A stretch of 64,000 nt of DNA, from positions 32,302,001 through 32,366,000 of the forward strand of contig NC_077222.1 in assembly GCF_024763615.1 (NCBI RefSeq), written 5' to 3'. The stretch is from Phlebotomus papatasi (taxonomy: Eukaryota; Arthropoda; Insecta; Diptera; Psychodidae). Position 1 is the first letter of the stretch. Every line of letters begins with the position of its first letter. Positions 32,527 through 43,714 of this stretch are shown here, in pieces. The notes beneath the pieces were generated by a model. That model was not told the DNA's origin and did not search any database. It saw only the letters and a list, made by a program, of their open reading frames with translations. The position numbers and the translations under genes were made by a program.

Positions 32527-33980
32527 TGCATGTAATCGGCCTTTGCATAAATAAATGCAAAGTAGAGGATTTACAAATCGTCACATCGTTTAGCCTGTGG
32601 TTCTCAATTGGTCCTAAAGTCCTAACTCATGTTTTGGCATAACATTTAAATACTTTTTATATTCGCTCTTCTCTATCTTCTTGGATTTTACATCAACTGA
32701 GCGCAATGGGTGCAAAATAGAAAACCAAATAGATTTAGAGATGAACAAGTCAAATGTGATTTGCAAGATAATTCCTGAATAATCAATCTACTAAAATTTG
32801 AAAAGGCTCAAAGTTGAGGTTAGTTTAATAATTAAGGTCTCTACACTTTGAGAGGAATTTTCGTTATTATTCTTTTTTTTGAACATTGTAATAAAGGAGA
32901 ATGGGTCAAAAGTGGTCCGTGGTATGTCCATCAATGAGACCTGTAATTGAATAAGCATTGGTATAAGTAAGAACTTTTGTTCCGGGACTAAAGTTTTAAA
33001 CCATGAGCAAAAGTTCTCGAGAATAAATACTATTTTCCGAAAAGAAATTATCTCTTGTATGAAATGTGAGCATTTACTGCATTTTTTATCGCTCGATCTC
33101 CACGGAGAGAGCAGTATATATTAATCCCTCGATTTTTTCACCTCCCAATATTTCCACAACTCAAGAATTGACACCACTTTTCTCAACAAAAGTCTCTGTG
33201 TTTCAGATAATTTCTGCGGAATGTCGTCACGATGTTTGTCTGTCTGTCCGTATGACAGTCCGGCTGTCGCTAGCTCTAGATGCCAAACGGTTAAAGATAG
33301 CAATTTGGGACCCAAGGATCGCTAAGAAAAGTCGACCCTGGGATCATTGACATGTCGCTCATTTTACTTTTTTCTATTTTTTTCATTTTTGGATATATTT
33401 TAACACAATTGAATCATTCCTAATGACGGTTTTTCAAAGTCAAAGGTTAAAAAGCTCTAGAAAGCGTATTTACCAACCGAATGGTGTCATTTTGGGCTCA
33501 TTGGAATGGTCTTGGAATTCCAGATAATCCTCAACCGATTCCAATCGGTTTTGAAATGGTTATGAACCGGTTCATAACCGTTAACTAGGTTTTATTCGAA
33601 ACTCATTTGTATTGCTCCTGAGATATATTTTAGGCAATGTTTTGAGTGATTTATAAATCGATTGTAAAACTTTAATGAACTCTTTATGAACCAATACGTA
33701 ATTTTCGTCAAAAAATTAATTCTATTAGTCCTGAAACAATTTTGGGGGCTTTTTTGAGTGATTTATGAATCGGTTTAAATCGATTGACAATCGGTACACA
33801 GTAAATGAAGCGAAAGTACTTTTGAGATATAGCAACTAAATCATGAGTTCGAGCACTTCACCAAGCCATAGACGCTTTGGCTTCGCTTTTCTAAACTAAA
33901 ACATAAACACACTGCATAACATGGGGTGAAAAATTTTATTGAAACATCAGGACTGAAAGACAAATCTTTAATTCTTATAA

Positions 33981-34387
33981 AGGAAGAGTACCCCGGATCG
34001 GAATGTCAAGAGACATGCTCCATATTTAGTTGAAAATGTAATCCACAAAACATTATTTGGTATTTTTATGTATGCTAATTGATACATTAGTGATCCCTTT
34101 AACTATATCTGTGCTTTTGAATTTTTAATTTTTACAATAAAATAATAAAAAAAAATATGTGTAATTGCAAACTTGCACTCTGTACCTCGGATCGTCAGGA
34201 ATTTAATCAAGTGTCTCAGGGAAAAATGGTTTTATAAATTAAATCTGAGTTAATGCACTGTATTCTTGTGTGAATTAAATGGTAAAAAGTAGCTAATAAT
34301 TTTTTAAAAAAATCATTTAATTTGTAGCAACAATGTGGTATTAACCTGATGATCCGAGGAACACTGCCGATCGCTGGTACTCTTCCG
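33981..34387. repeat. Inverted-repeat element, GGAAGAGTACC ends (copy in block 1)
   Basis: The left end is GGAAGAGTACCCCGGATCGG and the right end, reverse-complemented, is GGAAGAGTACCAGCGATCGG. Additional CCTCGGATC motifs lie inside (about 34187 and, inverted, 34352). The LTR retrotransposon is inserted six bases outside its right edge. It is repeated at 42404-42810. Confidence 0.6.
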
Positions 34388-34393
34388 CTACCT

Positions 34394-34857
34394 TGTTGCG
34401 AGCGCAACATATTTAAATTTAAAACTGTGGAGTGTGTTGCCCTGCTGAGGCGACGAGGGCGCTAGCGACGAGGAGAGGAGGTAGAAAAATCAGTAGCAGG
34501 TGATAAGAAAAAGAGCGCCAATCGGTCTCTTTCACCACTGACCGCCGAGGAGGCAACATCAATCACCTCGCCCATCTCCACCAACCCAATCCCCAGCAGC
34601 AACACCATCATCACCACCAAGCATTGAAGCCACTGAAGCCACCGGGAGCCCCCAAGAACACCAAGCCCAGTGCTGAGCTTTCCGGAGTAACCTCTGCCAC
34701 ATCCACCTCTCCCAAATTCCCATCTCAACCTCCGTGGGAGTGTTCTCACCGGAGAACACAGGGGAGTGTGGGACATAGTCCTTGCCCCGAACGTGGGACC
34801 TGAAGGAAGGAAGGAACGGAGGGAATAGAAGAGAGGAATAAAAGATTTTTCCCAACA
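34394..34857 (+). repeat. 5' LTR of truncated copy
   Basis: It is 464 bp and runs TGTTG...CAACA. It begins with the perfect palindrome TGTTGCGAGCGCAACA. TATTTAAAT near 34410 could serve as a TATA box, and AATAAA at 34837-34842 as a polyadenylation signal. It differs from the other two LTRs by A instead of G at 34584. The minus-strand frames of 137 and 113 codons crossing it are chance. Confidence 0.95.
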
Positions 34858-34860
34858 TTT

Positions 34861-34878
34861 TGGCGCCCGACGCAAAAG
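34861..34878 (+). other. Primer-binding site (copy 1)
   Basis: TGGCGCCCGACGCAAAAG lies three bases after the LTR end. The TGGCGCC start is the usual form for a tRNA 3'-end complement in gypsy-like elements. The priming tRNA is not identified. Confidence 0.75.
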
Positions 34879-35291
34879 GAAATCGTGAGTAGATTTTCAA
34901 GTTTATCCCATGGTTAATTTGCCGGTTCCCCAGAGTTCATTGACCTCTTATCAGTGCATTTTTGGTGATTTTTGCAACTCATTAGGAGTGAATGCGATTG
35001 ACTTAACGGTGGGGTAATAAAAAATTTGGCGCGTGGAAGAGAATGTTAATTTGTTACTTGTCGTCGTGGAATTTATTCCGTATAATATTCTTTGTAATTT
35101 TCCGTTGGAGATTTTTTTTTTCTTTCGTGATTTATATCTCCATTGGGTGTAGTTTTCTGGATTTTTCATCCATTTTCTCTGGAATAGGAGTGTATTAGGA
35201 TATTTTTCTTTCTTTTTTTCCCTTTTTGGGAGATTTTTTTTTTTCTTTTTTCGGCTATTTTTACCCTCTTTTGGGGAGTTCTCTGTTAGAA

Positions 35292-37214
35292 ATGGAGGAT
35301 TTCAATCCAAAATTTCTCTCAGAAGAACAACTGGATTGGGAATTACAGGCCAGGGGAATTAAATGGCCAGCTTCATTAGAAGAAGCCCGCGATCTTTTAA
35401 AGGTTGCTATTGCTGGCGGAAACCCTTTATTTCCCGTTGAAGGCGATGCTAAAAAAATTAGGGATGACACCTTACAAGTTATTAAAAAATTTAGAGAGCA
35501 AGTAGGGAATATCGAGGTCCTTTTTTCGAAGCAAGCTGAGATTTTCACAATGTTTCAGCACATCGAAAATAAATTAAAATTCACATCAGACCCTCGAGAT
35601 CCCAAAAATGCCCTTTATGGTCCTGCTCTTGCTGAACTTGCAAATTTTAGGCAACAGTTCAGGGAACAGTTGAAGAATTATGCTGCCTCGGGAAAAGTGG
35701 GGGGTGCTATTCCTCGTCCTGCTTCACCTGTCCAAAAGACTAAACGTCTTAAAAGCCCAAAAAAGTCCCTATTTTCGGACTGTTATGTCCAGGAGAAGAA
35801 GAAGGTACCATTTGAGAAGCCCACATCTAAACTTTCTGCCTCCAGTGAGTCCTTTGTCCCAGAATTTCTTAAGCACCCACATCTGAACCTTTCGCAAGAC
35901 CGTAGGGATACTTTCGACATCCCAAATATTGGATCCACGGTGTCTCAGCCTCAAGATAGGCCCCAATCCCAATTTGTTACGGTTGAGCAATTTAATGTTC
36001 AGAATGCTCAAATAAAAGGTCTTGAGAATATCCTGAAAAATATTCAGGATTCGATGGAGCAATTGAGACTCTCATGTGCTGGTAGAAGATCTCGATCCTC
36101 CAGCAGATCCAGTTCTGTCCATTCTGGGGAATTTAGGGATTCTCAACCCCAAAATTTGTCACGCCACTACCCGTTTCCTACACCAGCTCCACGTAGATTA
36201 AAACCCCTGCAGTTAAAGGACTGGGGAATTAGGTTCTCTGGTGACCGCAAGGGGAAAAAGGCCAAAATCTTCTTGCGGGATGTTGAGAGAATGGCCATGA
36301 TCCAGGGCGTTTCTCTGCAGGAGGTGGTTTGGTCTATAAGACTCTTACTTTCCGATGGGGCTGAAACGTGGTATGATTCCTTTTCGGAATATCTTTTAAG
36401 TTGTACGTGGGAGGAGTTCCGCGAGAAATTTCTAAGTGCTTTTTGCAATCTTGAGAGCGATTTCGCTATTAGGAAGAAAATTGAGGATCGAAAGCAGGGG
36501 GTGGGGGAGAATGCAGGAGTCTTTCTTGCATCCATGTTAGCTCTCTTCGAGGAGCTGGATGAAGAAATTTCGGAAGTCGAGAAAGTTCGTCTCATCCGTA
36601 GAAATCTCCATTACTCTCTGTCTAATGCTCTTCTTCTATATGAAATCCCAACATTAGCGGAGCTATCCCAAAAATTAAAACTTATTGAGAGGAACCGCTC
36701 CTATGCTTTTCTCGATCGTCCCAGAAATGTGCGATTTAATGAGATAGGGAGTTTTCAGGAATCATCCACAAATAATTCAGAGTCCCTGGCCAGGACTTCT
36801 GATCAAAGGGGGCGAAGTGGGGGGAACAATTCCTCATCCTGGGGCAATTCCAGGCAATCTGGAAGGGGTGGGGGGAGAAATTCCTCTTCACGTGATAATG
36901 GGCGGAATGGGGGGCGAAACACCAATTCTTCCTCAATTCAGAGACAGGGTGGGGGGAGTAACTTATCCAATGGTGCTGAGGGTACTTCTCAATCTTCTAA
37001 TTCCAATCCTAATTCCAATCTCAATTCCAATTCCAACCCCAATTCACAATCCAGAAAAAATTCTTGTATACATTGTAAGAGCAATTCCCATAATGTTAGA
37101 AGTTGCCCAACAAGACCCAAATACCTTTGTTTCAAGTGTGGTAAGATCGGCACTATTTATGGACTTTGTCCAGTTTGTAACCCTCAACAGGGGGAACCCA
37201 ATGCGACCCAGTAG
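35292..37214 (+). CDS. gag: Gag polyprotein of Ty3/gypsy element (copy 1)
   Basis: This is the structural protein of the intracellular particle. I start it at ATG 35292. The frame is open to an ATG at 35226, but those 22 codons come from a T-rich leader. Counting from 35226, a capsid-like domain spans about 330-495 (KDWGIRFSGDRKGKKAKIFL, then TWEEFREKFLSAFC). A Ser/Asn/Gly-rich linker follows (about 510-610), and then two zinc knuckles. The first is canonical (C-x2-C-x4-H-x4-C, 614-627). The second (635-648) has Thr where His is expected. The protein is identical to the 43715-45637 copy. It ends at TAG 37212-37214, upstream of pol in another frame. Confidence 0.93.
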   Translation: MEDFNPKFLSEEQLDWELQARGIKWPASLEEARDLLKVAIAGGNPLFPVEGDAKKIRDDTLQVIKKFREQVGNIEVLFSKQAEIFTMFQHIENKLKFTSDPRDPKNALYGPALAELANFRQQFREQLKNYAASGKVGGAIPRPASPVQKTKRLKSPKKSLFSDCYVQEKKKVPFEKPTSKLSASSESFVPEFLKHPHLNLSQDRRDTFDIPNIGSTVSQPQDRPQSQFVTVEQFNVQNAQIKGLENILKNIQDSMEQLRLSCAGRRSRSSSRSSSVHSGEFRDSQPQNLSRHYPFPTPAPRRLKPLQLKDWGIRFSGDRKGKKAKIFLRDVERMAMIQGVSLQEVVWSIRLLLSDGAETWYDSFSEYLLSCTWEEFREKFLSAFCNLESDFAIRKKIEDRKQGVGENAGVFLASMLALFEELDEEISEVEKVRLIRRNLHYSLSNALLLYEIPTLAELSQKLKLIERNRSYAFLDRPRNVRFNEIGSFQESSTNNSESLARTSDQRGRSGGNNSSSWGNSRQSGRGGGRNSSSRDNGRNGGRNTNSSSIQRQGGGSNLSNGAEGTSQSSNSNPNSNLNSNSNPNSQSRKNSCIHCKSNSHNVRSCPTRPKYLCFKCGKIGTIYGLCPVCNPQQGEPNATQ

Positions 37215-37258
37215 TAGACAGAGAGTCTGAGGTCGCGGAATCTCCAAAAAACCTCTCT

Positions 37259-39874
37259 ATGGATGATTCCAATGACCAAGATCTCATTTCTTTTGTTGAT
37301 ACCATTAATGTAAATTCAAATACAGTGGGAGATTTAATACAATTTGAGTCAGACAATGAGTCCTTAATTTCTGATGATTCTGTCCCTCCCTCAGAGGTAG
37401 AATCCTTTATTATATACCCTAACGGGGAAAATCGTCCCTATATTAAAGTTAAAATTTTTGACATTGAGGAGGCTATGGCTTTATTGGACAGTGGAGCGTC
37501 TCAGAGTATATTAGGATGTGGTTGCATGAACTTAGTAAAAATTCTAAAATTAGTCCCAAGAACTTCGAATATCGTTGTGCGTGTAGCCGATGGTTCAACT
37601 TATTTATCCACCAAAGTAGTCGATTTAATGATAACTTTCAATGGTAGAACAGAATTGATTCCCACCCTATTAGTCCCTGAAATTTCCATACCCTTTACTT
37701 TGGGGATGGATTTTTGGCATGCCTTTGGCATACAACCAGTTTTGTTGAATGCACTTTCAACAGTCCCTGATTCCCAGGATAATCAAATTCTGCTCTCCCA
37801 GTCAGAACGACTGGAGTTAGAAAAATCCATCAAAAACTTTTTAATCACTACTGAGGACTTTTTCGGTTGCACGGATATTTTAAAGCACACGATAGATACT
37901 GGTGACAACCCTCCCGTAAGGAAACCATCTTATCCTGTCCCATATCATCTTCTTCCCGCAGTGGATATTGAAATTCAGAGACTGGTTAGGATGGGGGTAC
38001 TTCGGGAAGTTTCTTTTTCTCCATGGAACTCACCTCCTAATATTCAAATGAAGAAATCGGGCAAAATTAGAATTTGCATTGATGCTCGAGGTTTAAATAA
38101 AGTAACAATAAGAGATGCTTATGCTATTCCAAATCTTGAAAGCATTATTAATCGTATAGAAAGCTCCAAATATCTATCATCCATTGATCTGAGTGACGCA
38201 TTCTTGCAAATTCCGCTCGATGAAGAATCTCAGATCAAAACTAGTTTCGCTATCCCAGGACGAAAGATGTACTGCTACAGAAGAATGCCTTTTGGCTTAG
38301 TAAATAGTCCTATGACGATGGCGAGACTGATGGATATAGTTATTGGATGCGACTTAGAGCCCAATGTCTTTTGTTTTCTGGACGATATCATTGTTCTCAC
38401 TCAAGATTTTGAATCCCATTTGAAAATTTTAAATGAGGTCGCTGGTCGTTTGAAAAAAGCCAATCTTTCCATCAACCTGGAGAAGTCTAAATTCTGTATG
38501 TCAGAGTTAGACTATCTGGGGTACACTTTAAGCACTCAGGGTCTAAGTACAAACGATGGTAAAGTCCAAGCCATCTGCAATATTCCTGTCCCTAAAACAC
38601 CCAAGGCATTACGTCAGTTTCTCGGTATGGCAGGATGGTTCAGGCGTTTCATCCCAAATTTTGCGAGTATTTCGGCTCCTTTAACCGACCTTTTAAAAGG
38701 TAATCCTTTAAGGATTGAATGGTCTCCGGAGGCCGACCGTGGCTTTTCGGAATTGAAGCAGCTCCTTGTATCTGCCCCTATTTTAAAACTTCCCGACTAT
38801 TCTCAACCCTTCATAGTGCGTGCTGACGCTAGTGATGTTGGGGCGGGGGGAGTCCTTGTTCAGGGAGTAGGTAATGAGGAAGGAGTTATTTGCTATATTT
38901 CGCGAAAGTTCACGGCGGCTGAGCAGAAGTACTCTACTACGGAAAAAGAAGCCTTGGCTTGTCTATTTTGTCTTCGAAGGTTTTCGCAATTCTTGCTTCA
39001 TACCAAGTTCACTTTGGAGACAGATCATTCTGCACTCCAGTGGATCTTATCCCAGAAGCAAGCCCGTGGTCGTATAGGAAGATGGTTGTTGGAATTTCAG
39101 CAATTTGACTTTGACATAGTCCACCGTCCCGGTAAAAGTAACGTGATAGCTGATTTCCTTTCACGGAACGTTAATACCATTTCGACCCGGGAAGATAAAT
39201 GGTATGCGTCCCTATATGACCAAGTCTCGAAATCCCCGAGCAGCCTTCCGGAGTATAAATTAGAAGACGGCCGGCTTTACAAGTATATCCGCTATAAAAC
39301 TCCTTTAGGAACTTATAGTTTTAGGTGGAGATGCTGTGTCCCTAAGGGTGAACGTCAGGCCATTTTGCAGAAATACCATGATGATCCCACTTCGGCACAT
39401 TTCGGGTTCTTTAAAACTTTCCGCAGAATTACGGAATATTTTTATTGGCCTTGCCTTCGCACAGACGTGCGCAATTATATCCGTAAATGCGAAACTTGTA
39501 AGAAATCTAAGGCCCCGAATTATGATTTAACACCTCCGATGGGTAATCATGTAGTTGCATCACGTCCCTGGGAACATCTATCAGCCGATTTTATCGGACC
39601 TTTAGTACCTAGTACTATGGGCCATCGCTTTATCTTGGTCTTGATCGACAAGCTGACCAAGTATGTCCTTTTATATCCTCTTAGAAATTCTACTGCAAAC
39701 TCTGTTATCAAAATTTTGTCTCAAAATGTCTTCCCACAGTTCGGAGTCCCTCGTGTCCTGCATGTAATCGGCCTTTGCATAAATAAATGCAAAGTAGAGG
39801 ATTTACAAATCGTCACATCGTTTAGCCTGTGGTTCTCAATTGGTCCTAAAGTCCTAACTCATGTTTTGGCATAA
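37259..39874 (+). pseudogene. pol: Pol polyprotein, truncated in integrase (copy 1)
   Basis: Residues 1-833 equal the intact pol at 45682-48810: protease DSGA, reverse transcriptase FLDD, RNase H, and the integrase zinc-binding and first catalytic Asp (777). The frame then crosses the repeat junction at 39758/39759 and adds about 37 codons of flanking DNA before a stop. It lacks the integrase residues D837 and E872 and the C-terminal domain, so integrase would be non-functional. The open frame across the joint is fortuitous. Confidence 0.92.
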
Positions 39875-40156
39875 CATTTAAATACTTTTTATATTCGCTC
39901 TTCTCTATCTTCTTGGATTTTACATCAACTGAGCGCAATGGGTGCAAAATAGAAAACCAAATAGATTTAGAGATGAACAAGTCAAATGTGATTTGCAAGA
40001 TAATTCCTGAATAATCAATCTACTAAAATTTGAAAAGGCTCAAAGTTGAGGTTAGTTTAATAATTAAGGTCTCTACACTTTGAGAGGAATTTTCGTTATT
40101 ATTCTTTTTTTTGAACATTGTAATAAAGGAGAATGGGTCAAAAGTGGTCCGTGGTA

Positions 40157-41345
40157 CACTGCTGGCAATAATCATAGCTCCACTTTTTCATACTGGAAAA
40201 TCTTTGTAAAAAAAATTTTTTTGGAAAAAAATAAAAAAATCATTTGAAGGTATTTCCAAACCGATATGAAAAATCGCCATTAGAATTTCATACCGTTAGA
40301 ACTGTGAGTACTGTGATAGAATCTTTATCAAAATGGCGATTTTAGAATCATTTTTATAAAGTTTTTCGTGAATTTTGCTAAAATTTTGTAAGAAAAATGT
40401 TTAATGAACAAAAATAAGGGATAAATTAAGGTCTTGACAGGGATGGAAATTGACAACCAAAAAATTTCCATAAAAATGACAAGATCCTATCACCTTTCAT
40501 CCGAATTTGTCCAAATAACCGACATTTATGCATTTTAAACCACTCCTAGGGCTAAAAATCTTCTTTTGTTAGAGGCAAAAGTGTGCAATTTTCCGAGTTA
40601 CAGTCGAAAAAACAAGTTTTCTACCGAAATTTGATGTAAAACAATGCTGACTGCTTAGTCTCATCATGTCCTGTTGATTCGACCCCAAACCAGAATTCCA
40701 AGTGACTAAGGTGGTCTTCAGAATACTGAAATAAAAAATTATCAAAAAGAAGTTTTTTGCAGTTTGATGAATAGAAGGTGTTTTAAGTCATTCAAGTGGT
40801 ACAAAATTAGTTTTTTCGAATAAAAAAATTGATAGATCTTGTCTTAAATTGTTTTCTGTCTGAAAAAATAATTTTAAACCACCTAAATGATGTAAAACAC
40901 CTTCTATTCATCAAACTGCAAAAAACTTCTTTTTGATAATTTTTTATTTCAGTATTCTGAGGACCCCCTTAGTCACTTGGAATTCTGGTTTGGGGCAGAA
41001 TCAACAGGACACGATGAGACAAAGCAGTCAGCATTGTTTTACATCAAATTTCGGTAGAAAACTTGTTTTTTCGACTGTAACTCGGAAAATTGCACACTTT
41101 TGCCTCTAACAAAAGAAGATTTTTAGCCCTAGGAGTGGTTTAAAATGCATAAATGTCGGTTATTTGGACAAATTCGGATGAAAGGTAATAGGATCTTGTC
41201 ATTTTTATGGAAATTTTTTGGTTGTCAATTTCCATCCCTGTCAAGACCTTAATTTATCCCTTATTTTTGTTCATTAAACATTTTTCTTACAAAATTTTAG
41301 CAAAATTCACGAAAAACTTTATAAAAATGATTCTAATTAGCTTAG
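40157..41345. mobile_element. Giant palindrome (foldback element) inserted at TA
   Basis: The uninterrupted version in block 1 reads CCGTGGTATGTCC at 32916-32928. Here TA is duplicated at 40155-40156 and 41346-41347 around the insert. Arms of about 475 bp (40344 to about 40822, and about 40860 to 41334) are near-perfect inverted copies, for example AGAATCATTTTTATAAAG on the left and CTTTATAAAAATGATTCT on the right, around a roughly 40-nt loop. A further 187 bp on the left (starting CACTGCTGGCAATAATCATA) has no partner on the right, so the element is asymmetric. It has no open frame of interest. Confidence 0.9.
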
Positions 41346-42403
41346 TATGTCCATCAATGAGACCTGTAATTGAATAAGCATTGGTATAAGTAAGAACTTT
41401 TGTTCCGGGACTAAAGTTTTAAACCATGAGCAAAAGTTCTCGAGAATAAATACTATTTTCCGAAAAGAAATTATCTCTTGTATGAAATGTGAGCATTTAC
41501 TGCATTTTTTATCGCTCGATCTCCACGGAGAGAGCAGTATATATTAATCCCTCGATTTTTTCACCTCCCAATATTTCCACAACTCAAGAATTGACACCAC
41601 TTTTCTCAACAAAAGTCTCTGTGTTTCAGATAATTTCTGCGGAATGTCGTCACGATGTTTGTCTGTCTGTCCGTATGACAGTCCGGCTGTCGCTAGCTCT
41701 AGATGCCAAACGGTTAAAGATAGCAATTTGGGACCCAAGGATCGCTAAGAAAAGTCGACCCTGGGATCATTGACATGTCGCTCATTTTACTTTTTTCTAT
41801 TTTTTTCATTTTTGGATATATTTTAACACAATTGAATCATTCCTAATGACGGTTTTTCAAAGTCAAAGGTTAAAAAGCTCTAGAAAGCGTATTTACCAAC
41901 CGAATGGTGTCATTTTGGGCTCATTGGAATGGTCTTGGAATTCCAGATAATCCTCAACCGATTCCAATCGGTTTTGAAATGGTTATGAACCGGTTCATAA
42001 CCGTTAACTAGGTTTTATTCGAAACTCATTTGTATTGCTCCTGAGATATATTTTAGGCAATGTTTTGAGTGATTTATAAATCGATTGTAAAACTTTAATG
42101 AACTCTTTATGAACCAATACGTAATTTTCGTCAAAAAATTAATTCTATTAGTCCTGAAACAATTTTGGGGGCTTTTTTGAGTGATTTATGAATCGGTTTA
42201 AATCGATTGACAATCGGTACACAGTAAATGAAGCGAAAGTACTTTTGAGATATAGCAACTAAATCATGAGTTCGAGCACTTCACCAAGCCATAGACGCTT
42301 TGGCTTCGCTTTTCTAAACTAAAACATAAACACACTGCATAACATGGGGTGAAAAATTTTATTGAAACATCAGGACTGAAAGACAAATCTTTAATTCTTA
42401 TAA

Positions 42404-42810
42404 AGGAAGAGTACCCCGGATCGGAATGTCAAGAGACATGCTCCATATTTAGTTGAAAATGTAATCCACAAAACATTATTTGGTATTTTTATGTATGCTA
42501 ATTGATACATTAGTGATCCCTTTAACTATATCTGTGCTTTTGAATTTTTAATTTTTACAATAAAATAATAAAAAAAAATATGTGTAATTGCAAACTTGCA
42601 CTCTGTACCTCGGATCGTCAGGAATTTAATCAAGTGTCTCAGGGAAAAATGGTTTTATAAATTAAATCTGAGTTAATGCACTGTATTCTTGTGTGAATTA
42701 AATGGTAAAAAGTAGCTAATAATTTTTTAAAAAAATCATTTAATTTGTAGCAACAATGTGGTATTAACCTGATGATCCGAGGAACACTGCCGATCGCTGG
42801 TACTCTTCCG
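42404..42810. repeat. Inverted-repeat element, GGAAGAGTACC ends (copy in block 2)
   Basis: Duplicate of 33981-34387. The intact retrotransposon's target duplication (ACCT, 42813-42816) lies just outside its right edge. Confidence 0.6.
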
Positions 42811-42816
42811 CTACCT

Positions 42817-43280
42817 TGTTGCGAGCGCAACATATTTAAATTTAAAACTGTGGAGTGTGTTGCCCTGCTGAGGCGACGAGGGCGCTAGCGACGAGGAGAG
42901 GAGGTAGAAAAATCAGTAGCAGGTGATAAGAAAAAGAGCGCCAATCGGTCTCTTTCACCACTGACCGCCGAGGAGGCAACATCAATCACCTCGCCCATCT
43001 CCACCAGCCCAATCCCCAGCAGCAACACCATCATCACCACCAAGCATTGAAGCCACTGAAGCCACCGGGAGCCCCCAAGAACACCAAGCCCAGTGCTGAG
43101 CTTTCCGGAGTAACCTCTGCCACATCCACCTCTCCCAAATTCCCATCTCAACCTCCGTGGGAGTGTTCTCACCGGAGAACACAGGGGAGTGTGGGACATA
43201 GTCCTTGCCCCGAACGTGGGACCTGAAGGAAGGAAGGAACGGAGGGAATAGAAGAGAGGAATAAAAGATTTTTCCCAACA
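42817..43280 (+). repeat. 5' LTR of complete element
   Basis: TGTTG...CAACA, 464 bp. It matches the 3' LTR at every position I compared, including G at 43007. It has the same TATA-like and AATAAA signals as the other LTRs. Confidence 0.96.
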
Positions 43281-43283
43281 TTT

Positions 43284-43301
43284 TGGCGCCCGACGCAAAA
43301 G
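43284..43301 (+). other. Primer-binding site (complete element)
   Basis: TGGCGCCCGACGCAAAAG, three bases after the LTR. Confidence 0.75.
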
Positions 43302-43714
43302 GAAATCGTGAGTAGATTTTCAAGTTTATCCCATGGTTAATTTGCCGGTTCCCCAGAGTTCATTGACCTCTTATCAGTGCATTTTTGGTGATTTTTGCAA
43401 CTCATTAGGAGTGAATGCGATTGACTTAACGGTGGGGTAATAAAAAATTTGGCGCGTGGAAGAGAATGTTAATTTGTTACTTGTCGTCGTGGAATTTATT
43501 CCGTATAATATTCTTTGTAATTTTCCGTTGGAGATTTTTTTTTTCTTTCGTGATTTATATCTCCATTGGGTGTAGTTTTCTGGATTTTTCATCCATTTTC
43601 TCTGGAATAGGAGTGTATTAGGATATTTTTCTTTCTTTTTTTCCCTTTTTGGGAGATTTTTTTTTTTCTTTTTTCGGCTATTTTTACCCTCTTTTGGGGA
43701 GTTCTCTGTTAGAA

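Larger units (their letters stand above)
32527..39758. repeat. First copy of a 7.23-kb directly repeated block
   Basis: This block contains 1.87 kb of flank (32527-34393) plus the 5' two-thirds of a Ty3/gypsy element (34394-39758). The flank restarts at 39759 (TGCATGTAATCGGCC at both 32527 and 39759). The only base shared at the joint is a T. The two copies look identical apart from the 1,189-bp insertion in the second and an A/G difference in the LTR (34584 versus 43007). Flank frames at 33066-33350(+) and 33121-33315(-) occur in both copies and have no recognised domain. Confidence 0.95.
34394..39758 (+). mobile_element. Ty3/gypsy LTR retrotransposon, 3'-truncated copy
   Basis: It has a 5' LTR, primer-binding site, complete gag, and pol up to the integrase, where it ends abruptly at the repeat junction. 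There is no 3' LTR for this copy. Its sequence is the same as the corresponding part of 42817-50552, so it arose by duplication or by assembly joining and not by an independent insertion. Confidence 0.95.

Noticed and set aside
34346..34365. CTGATGA resembling a hammerhead ribozyme core
   Set aside because: The required GAAA after a second stem is absent; the sequence is explained as the end of an inverted-repeat element.
34462..34900. Minus-strand frames of 137 and 113 codons (also at 42885-43323 and 50157-50553)
   Set aside because: They lie antisense in the LTR and PBS, occur with every LTR copy and have no recognisable domain.
37259..39874. Copy 1 pol as a full, functional pol
   Set aside because: It ends in flanking DNA at the repeat junction and lacks two integrase catalytic residues.
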